64,000 nucleotides of DNA from Quillaja saponaria (taxonomy: Eukaryota > Streptophyta > Magnoliopsida > Fabales > Quillajaceae). The notes beneath the pieces were generated by a model, which saw only the letters and a list, made by a program, of their open reading frames with translations, made no database searches and was not told the DNA's origin. Shown here in pieces: positions 10,386 to 22,402 of the stretch. The position numbers and the translations under genes were made by a program. Location of the stretch: assembly GCA_029379385.1 (NCBI GenBank), contig CM055614.1, positions 21,371,994 to 21,435,993 of the forward strand. The letters run 5' to 3'. Within the stretch, counting starts at the first letter, position 1, and every line of letters starts with the position of its first letter.

Positions 10386-12587
10386 TTACTGGATGACAAA
10401 ATCTACTCCTGGGGGTAAACTTGTTTCTAGCTGCCTAGCACAATCTCTAGCTGCTGCAATTACTTTGGGACCCTGATCGTTCTCCCATCTTGTAAATTCT
10501 GTTAATGATGGATTGATGATAACCTTCCTAAGTGCCACAGTTCTATTTAGTATTCATTTGGTGAGTTCAATGTCAATTCGGCGCCCAACAAAACCATGAG
10601 CTTTAATCACTTCAAGATGTTGATGTTGAAGTCGACATTTATCTCTTTTCACCTTTCGTTTATCCTCTGGAATCACCTTAGATTACAACTATCACAGCAA
10701 AGAATAGAAGAAAAAAAAAAAAAAAGAATGGAAAGAAAACATAGATATATTAAATACTAGACAAGGTACCGTCACAAAATGTATAACTACTCAGGATAAA
10801 TCTATTGTTTAAACGCTTGTATAAAAGAAGGGCACACCGCACAGCAACTCAAAAGGTAATGTTAATCATGTATGTACGAGAAATATTGTTTTATAAGGCA
10901 GATAGCCATACTTCACAGAAGAACCCAAAAAAACACAAATATATTAAGAGAGGCAGGGCTTCTCAATTGTAGTTTAAAACAAATAAGACATTCAAACACA
11001 GTTACCATATTTACCAAAATGCTAGTGGTAATGTGCTAAAACCAATTTGGGCAATCGTGCCCAAGACACTGATTTGGTTTCATAACGACAACATATAAAG
11101 GCCATCAAAATAAATAAATAAAGCCCTCCAAGGGCAGGTTAGAGTCATCGAAAAATCAGCACAAACAGCTCAACCCCAAACTGATTCCATTAACTAACAA
11201 ATTAGATAATGGCTGGATTGGAATCCAAAACAAAACAAACACTTTCCCTTGAAAATGAAAGCAAAAGCAAGAAAAATACCTTATTAGACATCATCAATAA
11301 ACTTTGTAAGGTTAAATAGCAGGAAGAATATTGACAACACATGAAAAGCAAGAGTATGAATGAAGTCTCTTGCAACAATAGCAGTTTTCACCAAAAAAGA
11401 GTTTATATATTTTCCGTTCTCATTATACAAGGAATTCTGAATCTCTGAACAAATAACCAGTAACAAAGTCAACTGAAACAAAAACATAAGCCATTAATTA
11501 AGAATATTTACCGTTAGGTCCAATGTATGCAGCAAAGGGCATGTTTTCAGTATAGACATACAGCGAATGAGGCGGGAAGACTACTCCAATGCAAAGTCAA
11601 TAACAAATGCTTGAGATTACTTAATTTCATAACTGTGCAGGGGAGTTTAGGAATTTCCTGGTGATTCAAAAACCAAGCAATTTTTCAACAACTTTCTATC
11701 AATCAAATGATAAGCAAAGTGACACTCATAAGTCATACAAACATAAATAGTTACTAACCGGATAACTCAAGTCCAATGCAAGAGTTTGTAGTTGTGAGAA
11801 CAAGCCAGAAAACAACCGAATATTCTTAAGCAAATACTCACTGTAATTCCCAAACAAAGCGTGGCACATGATTGAAAGATATGCTTGTGCTAGGCCCAAC
11901 GTAGTTAAACATCTCCGGATTTGATGCAGAAATCTCAATATGTTTCAAGTTGCGGCAATGCATTATCGTAAGACGCTTTAATTTGACTAAGGAACCAGAA
12001 ACCTTAAGGCATACCAGAGACATTGCATTCACCACTGCTAACATTTCAAGAAATGAGCAGTTGGATAAAATGTGGTTGAGTACTTGTCCAGTCAAATCAA
12101 CATTACGCAAATAAAGAACTTTCAATGAAGCAATGCTGCAGCTGTGATGAAAGTCGAGTGTAATGGTGTACTGTGCACTCTTTTACAAGGGGAAAATCTA
12201 TCAAAATTCAATAAATCCAACCCAAGGTTTTTAACCCCCCTTTCCATAGCAAATTCAATCCAACAGTCAATATCAGATTTATAGCTTTCTCCACCCACAT
12301 CAAAATGAAGCCTGAACAACCTTAATGTTTTGGTTTCATGCAATTCCAATACTTGATTTACCAATGCTACAAACTTAATTCTGTTCAACGACTTCAAAGA
12401 ATCAAAAGACACTGCCGAAACTCCTGTCATCTCTTGTTTCAATCTATGCTTTGTAGGGCAACCATCTGCTAGAAAGAACACTAGTTCTGACTGCCTCTTC
12501 CACCGTCAGCAAGGACAGAACGGAAGCAAGTAACTCATCAGGCAACTGACTTATCCTGTCTTCAGAATAAGTCTCTCTAGCACCACA
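10386..12587 (-). pseudogene. F-box/FBD/LRR protein pseudogene
   Basis: F-box/FBD proteins are substrate-recognition parts of SCF ubiquitin ligases. On the minus strand the F-box begins after an AG acceptor at 12588 ([34 protein letters not shown]). The LRR-like middle follows (11759-12480; KVLYLRNVDLTGQVL, SNCSFLEML, LKRLTIMHCRNLKHIEIS, LFSQLQTLALDLSYP), then an exon at 11512-11657 (LSNLKHLLLTLHWSSLP). The FBD exon is at 10386-10676 (HQHLEVIKAHGFVGRRIDIEL, ending in a TAA). Damage seen: frame changes near 12475, 12140, 11850 and 11560, and an in-frame TGA at 10554-10556 where relatives keep the frame open. Exon borders look normal. Sequencing error could explain one shift but hardly all of them. 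Between 10677 and 11511 no further exon is certain. Confidence 0.8.
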
Positions 12588-12649
12588 CTAAAGAGTTCAA
12601 ACAGAAACAATGAAACATTCATGAGAAAATACACTAAGTTTTGACTCAT

Positions 12650-13450
12650 TTATTTACTGTGGGCTATCTTAAATTTTTTGAAAGAAACAAAAAATATACA
12701 AAAAATAAAACAACAAAAATATTGACTATAAGTTGAGATATGTTAGACGGTCGGTTTCGTAATTGTTTTGATGTGTGCTAGCTAGCGTGGAAATTTCAAC
12801 AAAAAAAATTAACATATCTTCTCACAAGAACTTTCAAAAAGGTTCACAACTCAAAAGGACTAGGGTATAAACTACTTTAGTAACGAAGTTATAGGATTTA
12901 TAGTAAAAAAAGAAAGAAAAAAAGATAAAGGATTAAAACACCTATCATCTGAGATCATTATGTTAGAAATTCTTATTGTGAATGGTCATTAATTGTATGC
13001 TTTTGATTAAATAAAACAAATTTAGGTTTAGTCCAATTGGAACAGGCTTGTTAGAATCCATTTTATGTAATTGATTAAAATTTAAGCACACTTACTGAGT
13101 ATGATATTGGTCAGAAAAATTGAAAGTCCTTTTTGTGCATGGACCCATTACTCCATATGATCATCAAGATCATATCATATATATATATATATATATGAGG
13201 CCAATTTCCTTGACCATGGTCTATCTCTTATTTTGTAGTTAGTTGACAAAGGCCAAGAATTTTGATTTGTTGGTTGGTGGACTGAGATTTAGAAAATTAA
13301 GAATTGTTTTCCAAATTAAGAATATTTGGTTAGCTTAGTGCAGACAGCTAATGAGATCTCATCTAAACCAAAACTTAGAATAGAAAAGTCTACCTACCTA
13401 AGATTTTGAACATAAAGAATAAGTATATAGCACTTCTTCTTTTATATATA
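12650..13450 (+). repeat. Dispersed repeat, copy A (inverted partner at 55120-55940)
   Basis: About 800 bp match, in reverse complement, the stretch 55120-55940. Shared landmarks in order: GTGGGCTATCTTAAA, TTTCGTAATTG, GTGGAAATTTCAACAAA, GGTATAAACTAC / GATATAAACTAC, GACCATGGTCTATC, GGTTAGCTTAG, AAGATTTTGAACA, ATATAGCACTT. The similarity is perhaps 75-85 percent with indels, judged by eye. No coding sequence and no clear TG...CA ends. It lies just upstream of the F-box pseudogene, so it may have carried promoter sequence. An (AT) microsatellite is at about 13177-13196. Confidence 0.85.
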
Positions 13451-13904
13451 ATTACAGAAGTACCCGTGCCTAGGCGGCACATGATGCTTAGTTCTATAAA
13501 AAAGAAGAAGTGATAGGCCACAAATTTGTTATGAAAACTTCTTGAAATTCCTCACGCGACATCATTAACCCGAATTTTGAAAGTTACAATAGTCCACACG
13601 AGCAGTGGAACTCTATATTTGACAAGAAATTCTCATACCGAATCTATATAAGTTGTTTATATTAACAGAGAACAGTTACCAAGTTATATGAACATCATGG
13701 ATAGCACCTTTTTTTCCTTTTTTTTTTTTGGAAAAAAAACTCAGAATAAGTTGTAGTTGGCAAATACCAAGGAATGCATTTAATTGACAAAACAAATGCT
13801 CAAGGGTGAAGAGACTATTGTGCCTATATTAATGTTTGCTGTTTTATTATTATTATTATTTTCAAATGAAAAGAATAAGTATTTCTATTTTTGTGTTCTT
13901 CAAA

Positions 13905-14235
13905 TAAAGTCTAAGCCAATGGCACTTGTTAACATGATTGACATGTAGCATCTGGTTAGAATTTAAAAGTATGAATTTCTAGTATTAGTCCTTCAAAGAG
14001 ACAAAAAGAATCCAAGAGCTCACTTGGTATCTTCATTCATCTTTTGGCCTCACAATATCATTCATAGAAATCCTACATTTTCAAACAAAACCTAAACCAG
14101 TGAGATTGGCTAGCATGATTGATATGCATCCTCTGGTTAGAATTTAAAAGAAGGAATTTATAGTATTAGTCTTTAACAGAGACAAAAGAAGTCATCTAAG
14201 AGCTTTCACTTAGTATCTTCATTCGTCATTACTCT
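13905..14235. repeat. Tandem duplication, units of about 183 bp
   Basis: Units at about 13905-14048 and 14088-14232 share CTGGTTAGAATTTAAAAG, TAGTATTAGTC and TATCTTCATTC in the same order. They lie in a gene-free, AT-rich stretch (13451-14599) where I see nothing else. Confidence 0.8.
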
Positions 14236-14599
14236 TTTTAGATCTATTACCTAAAAATACAATACAATAAGGCATCCAATAAAGGGAGAAAATAACTAAT
14301 CTGAAAATAAAAATTGTCAAACACTTCAATCACCTTTATATGCTTTTGGAAGAAAAAAGTAAAAGACTTATGTGGAAAAGACAAAAGAAAAGAAAAGAAG
14401 ACTTCCAGTATCTTAACCTATATAAAAAGATAAATTATAACTATTGATTGAAAAATTTAATTGTCCAACAAATCAATGACGAATTTTAAATGTTCAATGC
14501 TTATCTCGGAGAAGTTTTGAAACCCAAATGAAATGAAAGAAAAACAAAAAAATGACATCACCTTTTTAGTTAAACCTAGAGATTAAACACCAACATATA

Positions 14600-14782
14600 T
14601 TGAATCCATTTTTAAACCACTCAGTTAGCTAGACTTATAAGTAGATTTGATTGTCTTTATTATCAAAAAATAACTTTGTGAATAAAAAAATAGTAATATA
14701 TTATGATTAATGTTTTATTCACAATTAAGTTTTAGTTTTATTCGAATTTAGAATCTATTCATATTAAAAATATGCCGATATA
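14600..14782 (+). mobile_element. LINE-associated repeat, left part (split by gypsy insertion)
   Basis: These 180 bases match the reverse complement of about 40810-40990 (AAACCACTCAGTTAG, AGTAGATTTGATTG, TATTATGATTAAT, TTTTAGTTTTATTC, ATCTATTCATATTAAAAATAT). At 40.6-41.0 kb this sequence runs straight on into the LINE reverse transcriptase part, whereas here a gypsy LTR begins at 14783 and the LINE part resumes at about 19023. Confidence 0.85.
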
Positions 14783-15149
14783 TGATGCGGAGGATATGGT
14801 CCAAGAATTTATGGAGAAGATTGATCAAGCAAAATCCAAGAGAAAGTAGTTTAATTTGGTGTTTTCTATTTCTTGTTTTCCTTTAGTCCCACATAGAAAA
14901 TAAAAGGAGTAGTTATGTCTTAGGATTAGTATAAATAAGAAGTTTATTTTTAGTCCCACATTGCTTAGGTAGAAAGATTTTTAGAATTTTGTCTTTTAAT
15001 AATTATTATTTAATTCTAGTGTGCTAGAATTTTAGTTCCCTTTGTCAAGGGTGTTTGCTAGAACGAATCGTTTAGGGCATTTGCTAGAATGAATCATCAA
15101 GGGCGTTTGTTAAAACGAATCTAGTGTTATTCACTTCCGTCCCGCGTCA
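14783..15149 (+). repeat. gypsy 5' LTR
   Basis: Starts TGATGCGG and ends CGCGTCA, an inverted terminal match. The body (AAGAATTTATGGAGAAGATTG, TCCCACATAGAAAATAAAAGG) is repeated in the 3' LTR. Three short repeats of GGGCGTTTGCTAGAACGAATC type occur near 15048-15120. Confidence 0.92.
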
Positions 15150-15151
15150 GG

Positions 15152-15163
15152 TGGTATCAGAGC
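15152..15163 (+). other. Primer binding site for tRNA-iMet
   Basis: TGGTATCAGAGC, two bases after the end of the 5' LTR, is the standard initiator-Met-tRNA primer site of plant LTR retrotransposons. Confidence 0.95.
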
Positions 15164-15199
15164 CTCGACAACGGTTTAGAGTCTCATTAATAATTTGAG

Positions 15200-15670
15200 A
15201 TGGTAGACGACAAAGGCAATGACAATGGTAGAAACAGTGGCAACCATCCTATTGAGGGTGATCATGGGATGCGGGTTCTTTGGGAGGCAATGGAGACATA
15301 AAAAGTGATGACAGAGGTGTAAAAGGCGGTGTTGGATGAGTAAGGGGAAATGATGACCCATGAACTCAAGGAGATCCATGGCATACTAGTCAACTTAGGA
15401 GTCAACGCCCATTAGGTTTGTGAAGACGGTAGGAATAACCGTGCCAGAGATGATGCTCTCGGCCAGCCTATCAACCGACGCTGTCTTGGAAATCATCATG
15501 GGCTACAACCTTATGATGATTTTGAAGTTCATGAAGAAGGTGGGAATAACCGTGTTAGAGATTATGCTCGTGGCCAACCCATCAACTAATGGGGTCCTAC
15601 ACAACATCATAGGCTACAACCTTATGATGATTTCGAAGATTAAGATAGGGAGATCATGGACAATCGTAGA
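15200..15670 (+). pseudogene. gypsy gag remnant
   Basis: From ATG 15200 an acidic, Asn/Gly-rich start (MVDDKGNDNGRNSGN) runs into stops. Two related stretches follow at about 15420-15515 and 15535-15650 (GGNNRxRDxARGQPIN and LQPYDDFE), a duplicated low-complexity linker of about 115 bp. The capsid and zinc-knuckle parts are missing, so a large deletion joins the gag start to protease. Confidence 0.65.
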
Positions 15671-15679
15671 TTCAATTGA

Positions 15680-18666
15680 ATGCATAAAGATAGAAGTTTG
15701 TCAAGTTCCAATTTCAATTGGAAAAACTTATAAGGATGAAATTGTTTATGATGTGGTTAACATGGATGTTAGACATATTTTACTTGGAAGGCTATGGTAA
15801 CATGATGTGGATGCAACTCATTGTGGTAAAGCCAACATCTATATTTTCTGGTAGACTGAAAAGAAGATTGCTATCCTCCCAAACAGTAAAAGAGAAAACA
15901 TGCCCAAAACTTCTAAAGTGAAGGGAAAAGCTTTTCTTTCTATTGTGAGTTCTGAGTTAAAGTTTGTATCTAAATCCAAAGAGTTCCGGGTAATATACGC
16001 TCTAGTTGTAAAAGGTAAGGAGATGTTTGGAGCTAAAATTCCCAAGGAATTACAACCTTTGTTGACTGAATTTCAAGAAATCATTTTGGACCAACTACTT
16101 GTTGGATTGCCACTAATGAGGGATATACAACACCACATTGATTTGGTTCCTGGAGCAAGCCTACCAAATCCACCTCATCACCGCATGAACCCAAAAGAGA
16201 ATGAGATTTTAAGAGAGAAGGTAGAGGAGTTGATTCATAAAGGACATATCCAAGAAAGTATGAGTCCTTATGCGGTACCTGCACTTTTAACACCCAAGAA
16301 AGATGGAAGTTAGCGAATGTGTGTTTATTGTCGGGTTATAAATAAGATAACAGTTCATTATCACTTCCCAATACCTTGTTTATATGAAATGTTAGATCAT
16401 CTAGAAGGTTATAAAATCTTCTTGAAGATTGACTTGCAAAGTGAGTATCATCAAATTCGCATTAGACCTGGAGATGAATGGAAGATTGCTTTCAAAACAA
16501 GAGAATATCCATTCGAGTGGATGGTGATCCTGTTTGGATTATCTAATGCACCTAGTACTTTCATGCGCCTTATGAATTAAGTGCTTAGACCTCTCATTAG
16601 GAAGTATGTAGTTGTCTACTTTGACAATATTCTGATCTATAGTCATAGTAAGAGTGAACACCTGAAGCATTTGCAAGAAGTCTTGTGTGCTCTAAGAGAC
16701 AACAAGTTTTATGTCAACTTGAAGAAATGTGAATTCATGATTGATCACCTTATTTTCTTAGGGTATGTTATGAGCTCCAAAGGGATTCATGTTGATGATG
16801 AGAAAGTATGCGTTATTAGAGAATAGTTAACACCTAAAACTATTGCTGAAGTCCATAGTTTTCATGAGTTAGCTACATTTTATCAAAAATTCATCTAAAA
16901 TTTTAGTACTATTACTGCTCTATACTAATTACTTGAAGAAAGGGAAATTTCATTAGAGTGAGAAAGCAGACAAGAGTTTTGCAGAGATTAAAGAAAAGTT
17001 GACAACTGTACCAGTCTTAGCATTGCCTAACTTTGAAAAGGTGTTTCAAGTGGAATGTGATGCAAGTGGCATTGACATTGGAGCAGTTTACAAGAGGGTA
17101 GACCAATTGCCTTTTTTAGGGAGAAGTTAAGTGAATCACGTCAAAAGTGGTCTACATACAAACAAGAGTTGTATGCTGTGGTTCAAGCTCTTCGACATTG
17201 GGAATCTTACTTGACTCCGTGAGAGTTTGTAATCTTTTCTGATCACGAAGCACTGAAACATTTCAAGAATCAGAAACACTTGAACAAGGTGCATGCCAGG
17301 TGGGCTTCGTATCTAGAGCGATTTCCTTATGTGATTAAGTACAAATCTGGCGCTTCCAATCAAGTTGTCGACGCCTTAAGTAGGAGAGCTATCTTAATTG
17401 TCACATTGAGCAGTGAAGTTATTGGTTTCGAGTGCCTTAAAGAACTATACGAGAATGATGCTAATTTCAAAGATATATAAGAAAAGCACTTGATAAAATA
17501 ACCTATTAAAGATTTTCATGTCATGGATGGTTATTTATTCAAGAGCAATAAGTTATGCATCCCAAAGGTGTCCTTACGAGAAAAGATCATTCGAGACTTA
17601 TATGGAGGAGGACTTGCTGGTCATTTTGGTCATGACAAAACTATACCTAGCTTGGAGGAAAGGTACTATTAGCCACAATTGAAGAAAGATATAGGAAATC
17701 TTGTTAGAAAGTGCCCAGTCTGTCAAGCTGTGAAATAACAATCTCAGAATATAGGGCTCTACTCACCATTGCCTACTCCTGAAGATATTTAGGAAGATTT
17801 ATATATGGATTTTGTCTTAGGGCTACCAAGAACTCAAAGAGGAGTATCTTCAATGTTTGTAGTTGTTGACAAGTTTTCCAAAATGACACATTTTATACCT
17901 TGTCGAAAGATTACTGATGCAATGCACATCGTAAGATTGTTCTTTAAAGAGGTGGTGTGATTTCATGAGGTTCCTAAATCCATAACTTCAGGTAGAGACT
18001 CCAAGTTTTTATCACACTTTTGCATTACCCTATGAAAAGATTTGATGCCACTTTAACGTTCAGTAGCACAGCTCATCCGTAAACTGACGAAAAAACAGGA
18101 CTTTAGGAAACTTTATACGCAACATCTGTAGTGATAAACCAAAGTACTGGTATTTTGCACTAGCTCAAGCTGAATTTGCCTACAACAATGCAGTTTATAG
18201 TTCGATTAGAGTATCTCTTTTCTATGTTGTTTATTGAAAGGTTCCAAAACATGCTTTAGATTTAGCTCAACTTCCTAAACTCCATGGGGTGAGCATTGTT
18301 GCAAGTAACATGGCAAACCAAGTTCAGTCAATTTAAGCAGAAGTGAAGAAGAAACTGGAAACGTCAAATACAAAGTACAAGACAGCAGCTGATAAGCATA
18401 AAAGAGAGAAGATATTCAAAGAAGGCGAAATGGTTATGGTGTACTTACAAAAAGATAGATTTCCAGTGGGCACCTATAACAAGTTGAAGCCAAAGAAGTA
18501 TTATCCATATAAAATTGTGAAGAAAATCAATAATAATGCTTACGTGATTAACTTGCCAAGTGATTGGGGGATTTCAAAAACTTTTAATATGGTTGACATA
18601 TATGAATACTATCCTTCAGAAGGACTATCATATCTTGATTTTAACTCGAGGGCGAGTTTTTCTTAA
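15680..18666 (+). pseudogene. gypsy pol pseudogene (protease, RT, RNase H, integrase)
   Basis: Would copy element RNA to DNA and integrate it. The protease end reads DVRHILLGRLW (15764-15800). RT covers about 15990-16830: HHIDLVPGASLPN, VPALLTPKKDGS followed by a stop, [30 protein letters not shown] and then a stop. The catalytic block is YFDNILIYS, so the second Asp of YxDD is Asn. RNase H covers about 16970-17480 ([42 protein letters not shown]). Integrase covers about 17560-18340 ([41 protein letters not shown]) with an internal deletion after about 18060. The tail at 18343-18660 gives [16 protein letters not shown]. Many stops in all parts. Confidence 0.9.
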
Positions 18667-18677
18667 ATGGAAGGGAT

Positions 18678-19022
18678 TGATGCGTAACAATGGCACAAGA
18701 ATTTATAGAGAAGATTGATCAAGCAAAATCTAAGAGAAAGTAGTTTAATTAGGTGTTTTCTATTTCTTGTTTTCCTTTAGTCCCACATGGAAAATAAAAG
18801 GAGTAGTTATGTCTTAGGATTAATATAAATATGAAGTTTATTTTTAGTCCTACATTGCTTAGGTAGAAAGAGTAATAGCCTTAGAACCTTTTATAAATAT
18901 AGGTTCTCCCTTTGGTTGTAAACTCATATTTTCATCAATAAAATTTCAGACTTTTATCTTTTATTATTTATTATTTAATTCTAATGTGCTAAAATTTTAG
19001 TTCCCTTTGTCAAGGGCGTTTG
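18678..19022 (+). repeat. gypsy 3' LTR, 3'-truncated
   Basis: Begins TGATGCG at 18679 (or TTGATGCG at 18678) after the purine-rich tract AATGGAAGGGA. It matches the 5' LTR up to GTCAAGGGCGTTTG at about 19022, then runs into LINE sequence without the CGCGTCA end. It keeps a TATAAATATAGG promoter-like box near 18889 and an AATAAA at about 18937, both deleted from the 5' LTR. Confidence 0.9.
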
Positions 19023-19745
19023 TTTGTATTTTCTTCATAAAAATCATTATGATTTCTATATCCACTCATCAATTTAGCATGGAAAGGGAGCTTAGCCAAG
19101 GTGATCTTTTGTCACCTTACTTGAGCTCACTGTTGTTTAAAGCAAATGATTGGTGATTTTAGAAGGGCATTTGATTTGGCAAATAGGATTTCTTATTTCA
19201 AACCTCCAGTTTGAGGATGATGATATGGTTATCTTTATCCAAAATGAGTTGTTGCAGCTTCAAAAAATTTAAGATCCTTTCATTTATTATATACATGGCC
19301 TTAAAGCGAGTTTTAATAAAAGTTTCTTCTTGTGAGTGAGATGAAATTCTAGATTCTTGGGCTTCTGTAATCAACTATAAATGTGAAAAGCTACCTTTGA
19401 AAGATTTGACTATTTGGGGCTAATACAAGGGACATGTCTACGTGTCAACTAATTAATAAGTTCAACAAAAGATTTACATTTTTGAAAAACCAGTTCATAA
19501 TGTTTTGTAGACTAATATCGTTACTTAAAGCTGCTCTTCGTAACTTATCAATATATTACTTATCGATTTTCAAGATGTCAGATGAGTTTGTAATGAATTA
19601 GAAAAAAATTATGTGCAGGTTTTCTATGGGAGATCCGGTGACAAAAGAAAAATGAATTTCGTACTTTGAGATGTGGTTTGTTTTAGCAAAGAGAAAGGTG
19701 GACTCGATTTGGGTTCATTAAAATTGAAAAATAAGTGATTATTGT
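19023..19745 (+). pseudogene. LINE (L1-type) reverse transcriptase relic, right part
   Basis: Translates, across frames, to the non-LTR RT signature: ELSQGDLLSPYLSSLLF (relatives RGLRQGDPLSPFLF), LQFEDDDMVIF (relatives FADDT), GLKASFNKS, RLISLLKAALRNLSIYYLS and SKEKGGLDLGSLKLKNK. Stops and frameshifts throughout. The first 120 bp match the reverse complement of 40606-40770. L1-type machinery can also move SINEs such as the one at 10016. Confidence 0.87.
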
Positions 19746-20339
19746 TAGGATTTTTCAATATAGGGGTAGTGGTGAGGGTTGAAGATCCTTTGTTTCATTT
19801 TTTGGTGTCTTTATTTCTATCCCACCAAACAAAAAATTCCACATCATTAAAATTAAAATTTCATAAACTAATGGTATTAACAATTTTTTGTCTCATTCTT
19901 TATCCCATCTGATCGCACCCTCAATCAAAGACCACAACAAAGACTAACAAACTCAGATAGTTTCCACACTTAATTAGTAACCAGTGACCACCTTCTTTCT
20001 CCCCTAGATCTAATACTCTTCGAATTTGGAGCTACCTTCTCTTTGTCCTTTTCTCTCCCTCCATCAAAAGTCCTCGATGTTGGCGAAATCCTTCGAATAC
20101 AACTTTACATCCATAGATGTATCTTTCGAGCATGCATCCATAGATGTCTTTTCTTAGGTTATGGGCTTGTACTTTATCAGCATAATTCCATTTGTATGAT
20201 TGAACAAAATTCTCTTATAACTCAGGGCTGTATAATCCTCCTCCAAAATTTGCTTTTACAAGATGCCTACTAAGTAATCATTATTCAACAACTCACTAGT
20301 TTGTTCTAAACTTTAGGTGGTGGGCTGATCCAAAGAAGT
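19746..20339. other. AT-rich spacer, no gene seen
   Basis: Nothing recognisable. A 76-codon plus frame at 20043-20273 has no family signature. CATCCATAGATG occurs twice near 20109 and 20139. Confidence 0.5.
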
Positions 20340-22402
20340 TGGGTACTATGAGGAAATACTAAAATAGAACACCATGTGTAGGGTATTACTTTTTCTATAT
20401 ACTTTTTCTTGACATAATGAAATTTCTCTTCTCATCTATGTTATATTGTGTTGTTGATTGTTTTTTTTTCTTTTTCCTTTCTAATTATATTTTGTGTGGG
20501 ATACCTTTTATTATTTCAACAATATCTCATTTAAGGTTGAAGTGAAATTTCATACAATGCCCAATAGTGGTTTTGTTGTTGGAGAAGTGGTATCAAAACT
20601 AAGTTTATTTGGGATGTGGATGGCTCGAGAGAATTTTTCTAATGGTACTAAGCAATAATAAAAATTTCAAGGAGTTGAAGAAAAAAAATCTATGGTGATT
20701 GAGGTTATATAGAAGGAAGAAGAAGAAGAAAAAAAAAAAAAAGGCTCGGTTTTGCATGATGTGATGATGGAAGTTGAAATTTTGTACTTTTATGGAAGAT
20801 GAAATTTTCATAGTTATATGAAAGATTGAATTTTGTAGTTTTGGGTGTTATCATCACATAAGATTTTAGAGTAGAGAACACATCAAGTTGAAATTTTGTA
20901 AGTAGAGTTTCATTCTAATTGATGTGTAAAATTGTTTGATAACCACAAGTTGAGAAAGTGTGATTCTCATTGTGTGCTAGTGAGATTTATTCTTAGGAAG
21001 ATGATAGTAAAGATGGAGCAAGCACAACAATAATGAAGATTTTTGTTAAAGTGGAGTTGAAGTTTTGTTTTTCACAAACCTAATTTAGTGATGAGGTGAC
21101 GTGAAAAAGGTTCATCAATGGTTATGATGAGGTGAAGTTTAGAATATGGTTATGTACATATGCATTTGTTTACCAAAAAATATGCAAGGTGTGGGCCGAA
21201 TTCTTCTGGGCTGGTTAGTTGAGCGTCAATCAGCTAGTGAACCAAGTCGCTTAACGAAGTTTGGACCTAATTCAAATTATGTCAATTGGGTTAAAACCTA
21301 TTTAGTAGGCCATATGGTTAAAAAAAATCAAGGCCCATCTAGTATTGTTATCCAGAAGTAAGAAAGGATAATGACTTGGTCTTAAATCCTATTAAAATAG
21401 AGATTTTTGGTTAAGATTTTAAATGGAAAAATAATGCTGTTGGGAATGGTTCAAAAGAGATGATAAAGATAAGACATATTCAAATTGTTTAAGAATTGGT
21501 TTTTCAACGGGTTTAGACACTTATTGGGCTTATGGACTTATTGAAGCAAAATCGGTTTAGTTAACTGATTAGATATATGGCATCTACTGAGTTGGACTAA
21601 TTCAAAGGTAGTTTGGTGCACTAATTCAAGAGTTGCAAAGTTAGCCAATTCACCTCGGCTGATCTCCAATGAAATGTTTTGCAAACAACATTTTTGTTGT
21701 TGAAAGATACTATGATGTTGCTCACTATGAGCAGGTGGAGACTTTCGATTGATGACTATTGATGAGTAAGGCTCATGTGAAATTTTGATTGTTCCATTGT
21801 TGAAGGTAGGTGATGGATTGTATGAGTCCTTGAAGAACATTGAAGATTGTTTAGAAGAATTTGAGTTGTTGAGATTTTGACCCAAATTCTTATTTGGTAG
21901 TTTTCTAATTAGTTTATTGTTAGTGGGCAAGAAAAACTAATTAAACTAATTAGAAGGTGGTTAGAAATTCCTGATTAGATTTATCTTGGTCGGTAAATAA
22001 ATCTAATTAGATGATTGTAATGTTTTCATAAATTGAAGAAAAAGTTTACTAGTTAGGCAAGTCCTATGTAGTATAAATATGTTGTGTTAGTGTTGTAGAG
22101 AAAGATAAAAATCTAATATTTGTAAGACCCAATTTAGTGTAGATGTGCAAGAGAGATCGGTAGAAATATAAGGGCAGCGGTAAGAATACCATACGTAGGG
22201 TGTTACTCTTTTAATGTAATTTTTCTTAGAATAGTATAATTTTTCTTCTCATCCATAGATGTAGACAAGGAAGTCGAACCATGTTATATTGTATTGTTTA
22301 TTGTTTTTTTATCTTTCCTTTATACTTATATTTTGTGTGGATGTCCTTTATTATTTTATGTAATATTTCATTTAAGATTGAAGGTGATTCGGTAATTCCC
22401 AA
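20340..22402 (+). mobile_element. Non-autonomous LTR retrotransposon (LARD-like)
   Basis: A 3' LTR (about 21867-22402) starts TGTTGAGATTTTGACCC and ends near AATTCCCAA. Its last about 230 bp (TAGGGTGTTACTC, CTTCTCATCCATAG, GTTATATTGTATTGTT, TTTTGTGTGG, TCATTTAAGATTGAAG) are repeated at about 20375-20570, the surviving part of the 5' LTR. TGGTATCA at 20588-20595 is a damaged tRNA-Met primer site. The 1.27-kb interior carries no gag or pol. A TATA-like GTATAAATATG lies at about 22070. Confidence 0.72.

Larger units (their letters stand above)
14783..19022 (+). mobile_element. Ty3/gypsy retrotransposon, degenerate, with both LTRs
   Basis: Two LTRs in the same orientation (14783-15149 and 18678-19022) flank a primer site and a broken pol with the order protease, RT, RNase H, integrase (gypsy order). 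Gag is almost completely lost. The 3' LTR lacks its last about 70 bp, and the 5' LTR lacks about 80 bp that the 3' LTR keeps (TATAAATATAGGTTCTCC to AATAAAATTTCAG). The element sits inside a LINE relic whose uninterrupted form is visible at 40606-41000. Confidence 0.92.

Noticed and set aside
20605..20811. Phe-rich minus-strand frame
   Set aside because: Product of a poly-A/GAA run, low complexity.
21538..21930. 130-codon minus-strand frame
   Set aside because: Spans the border between the non-coding interior and the 3' LTR of the 20340-22402 element; Asn/Ser-rich without signature.
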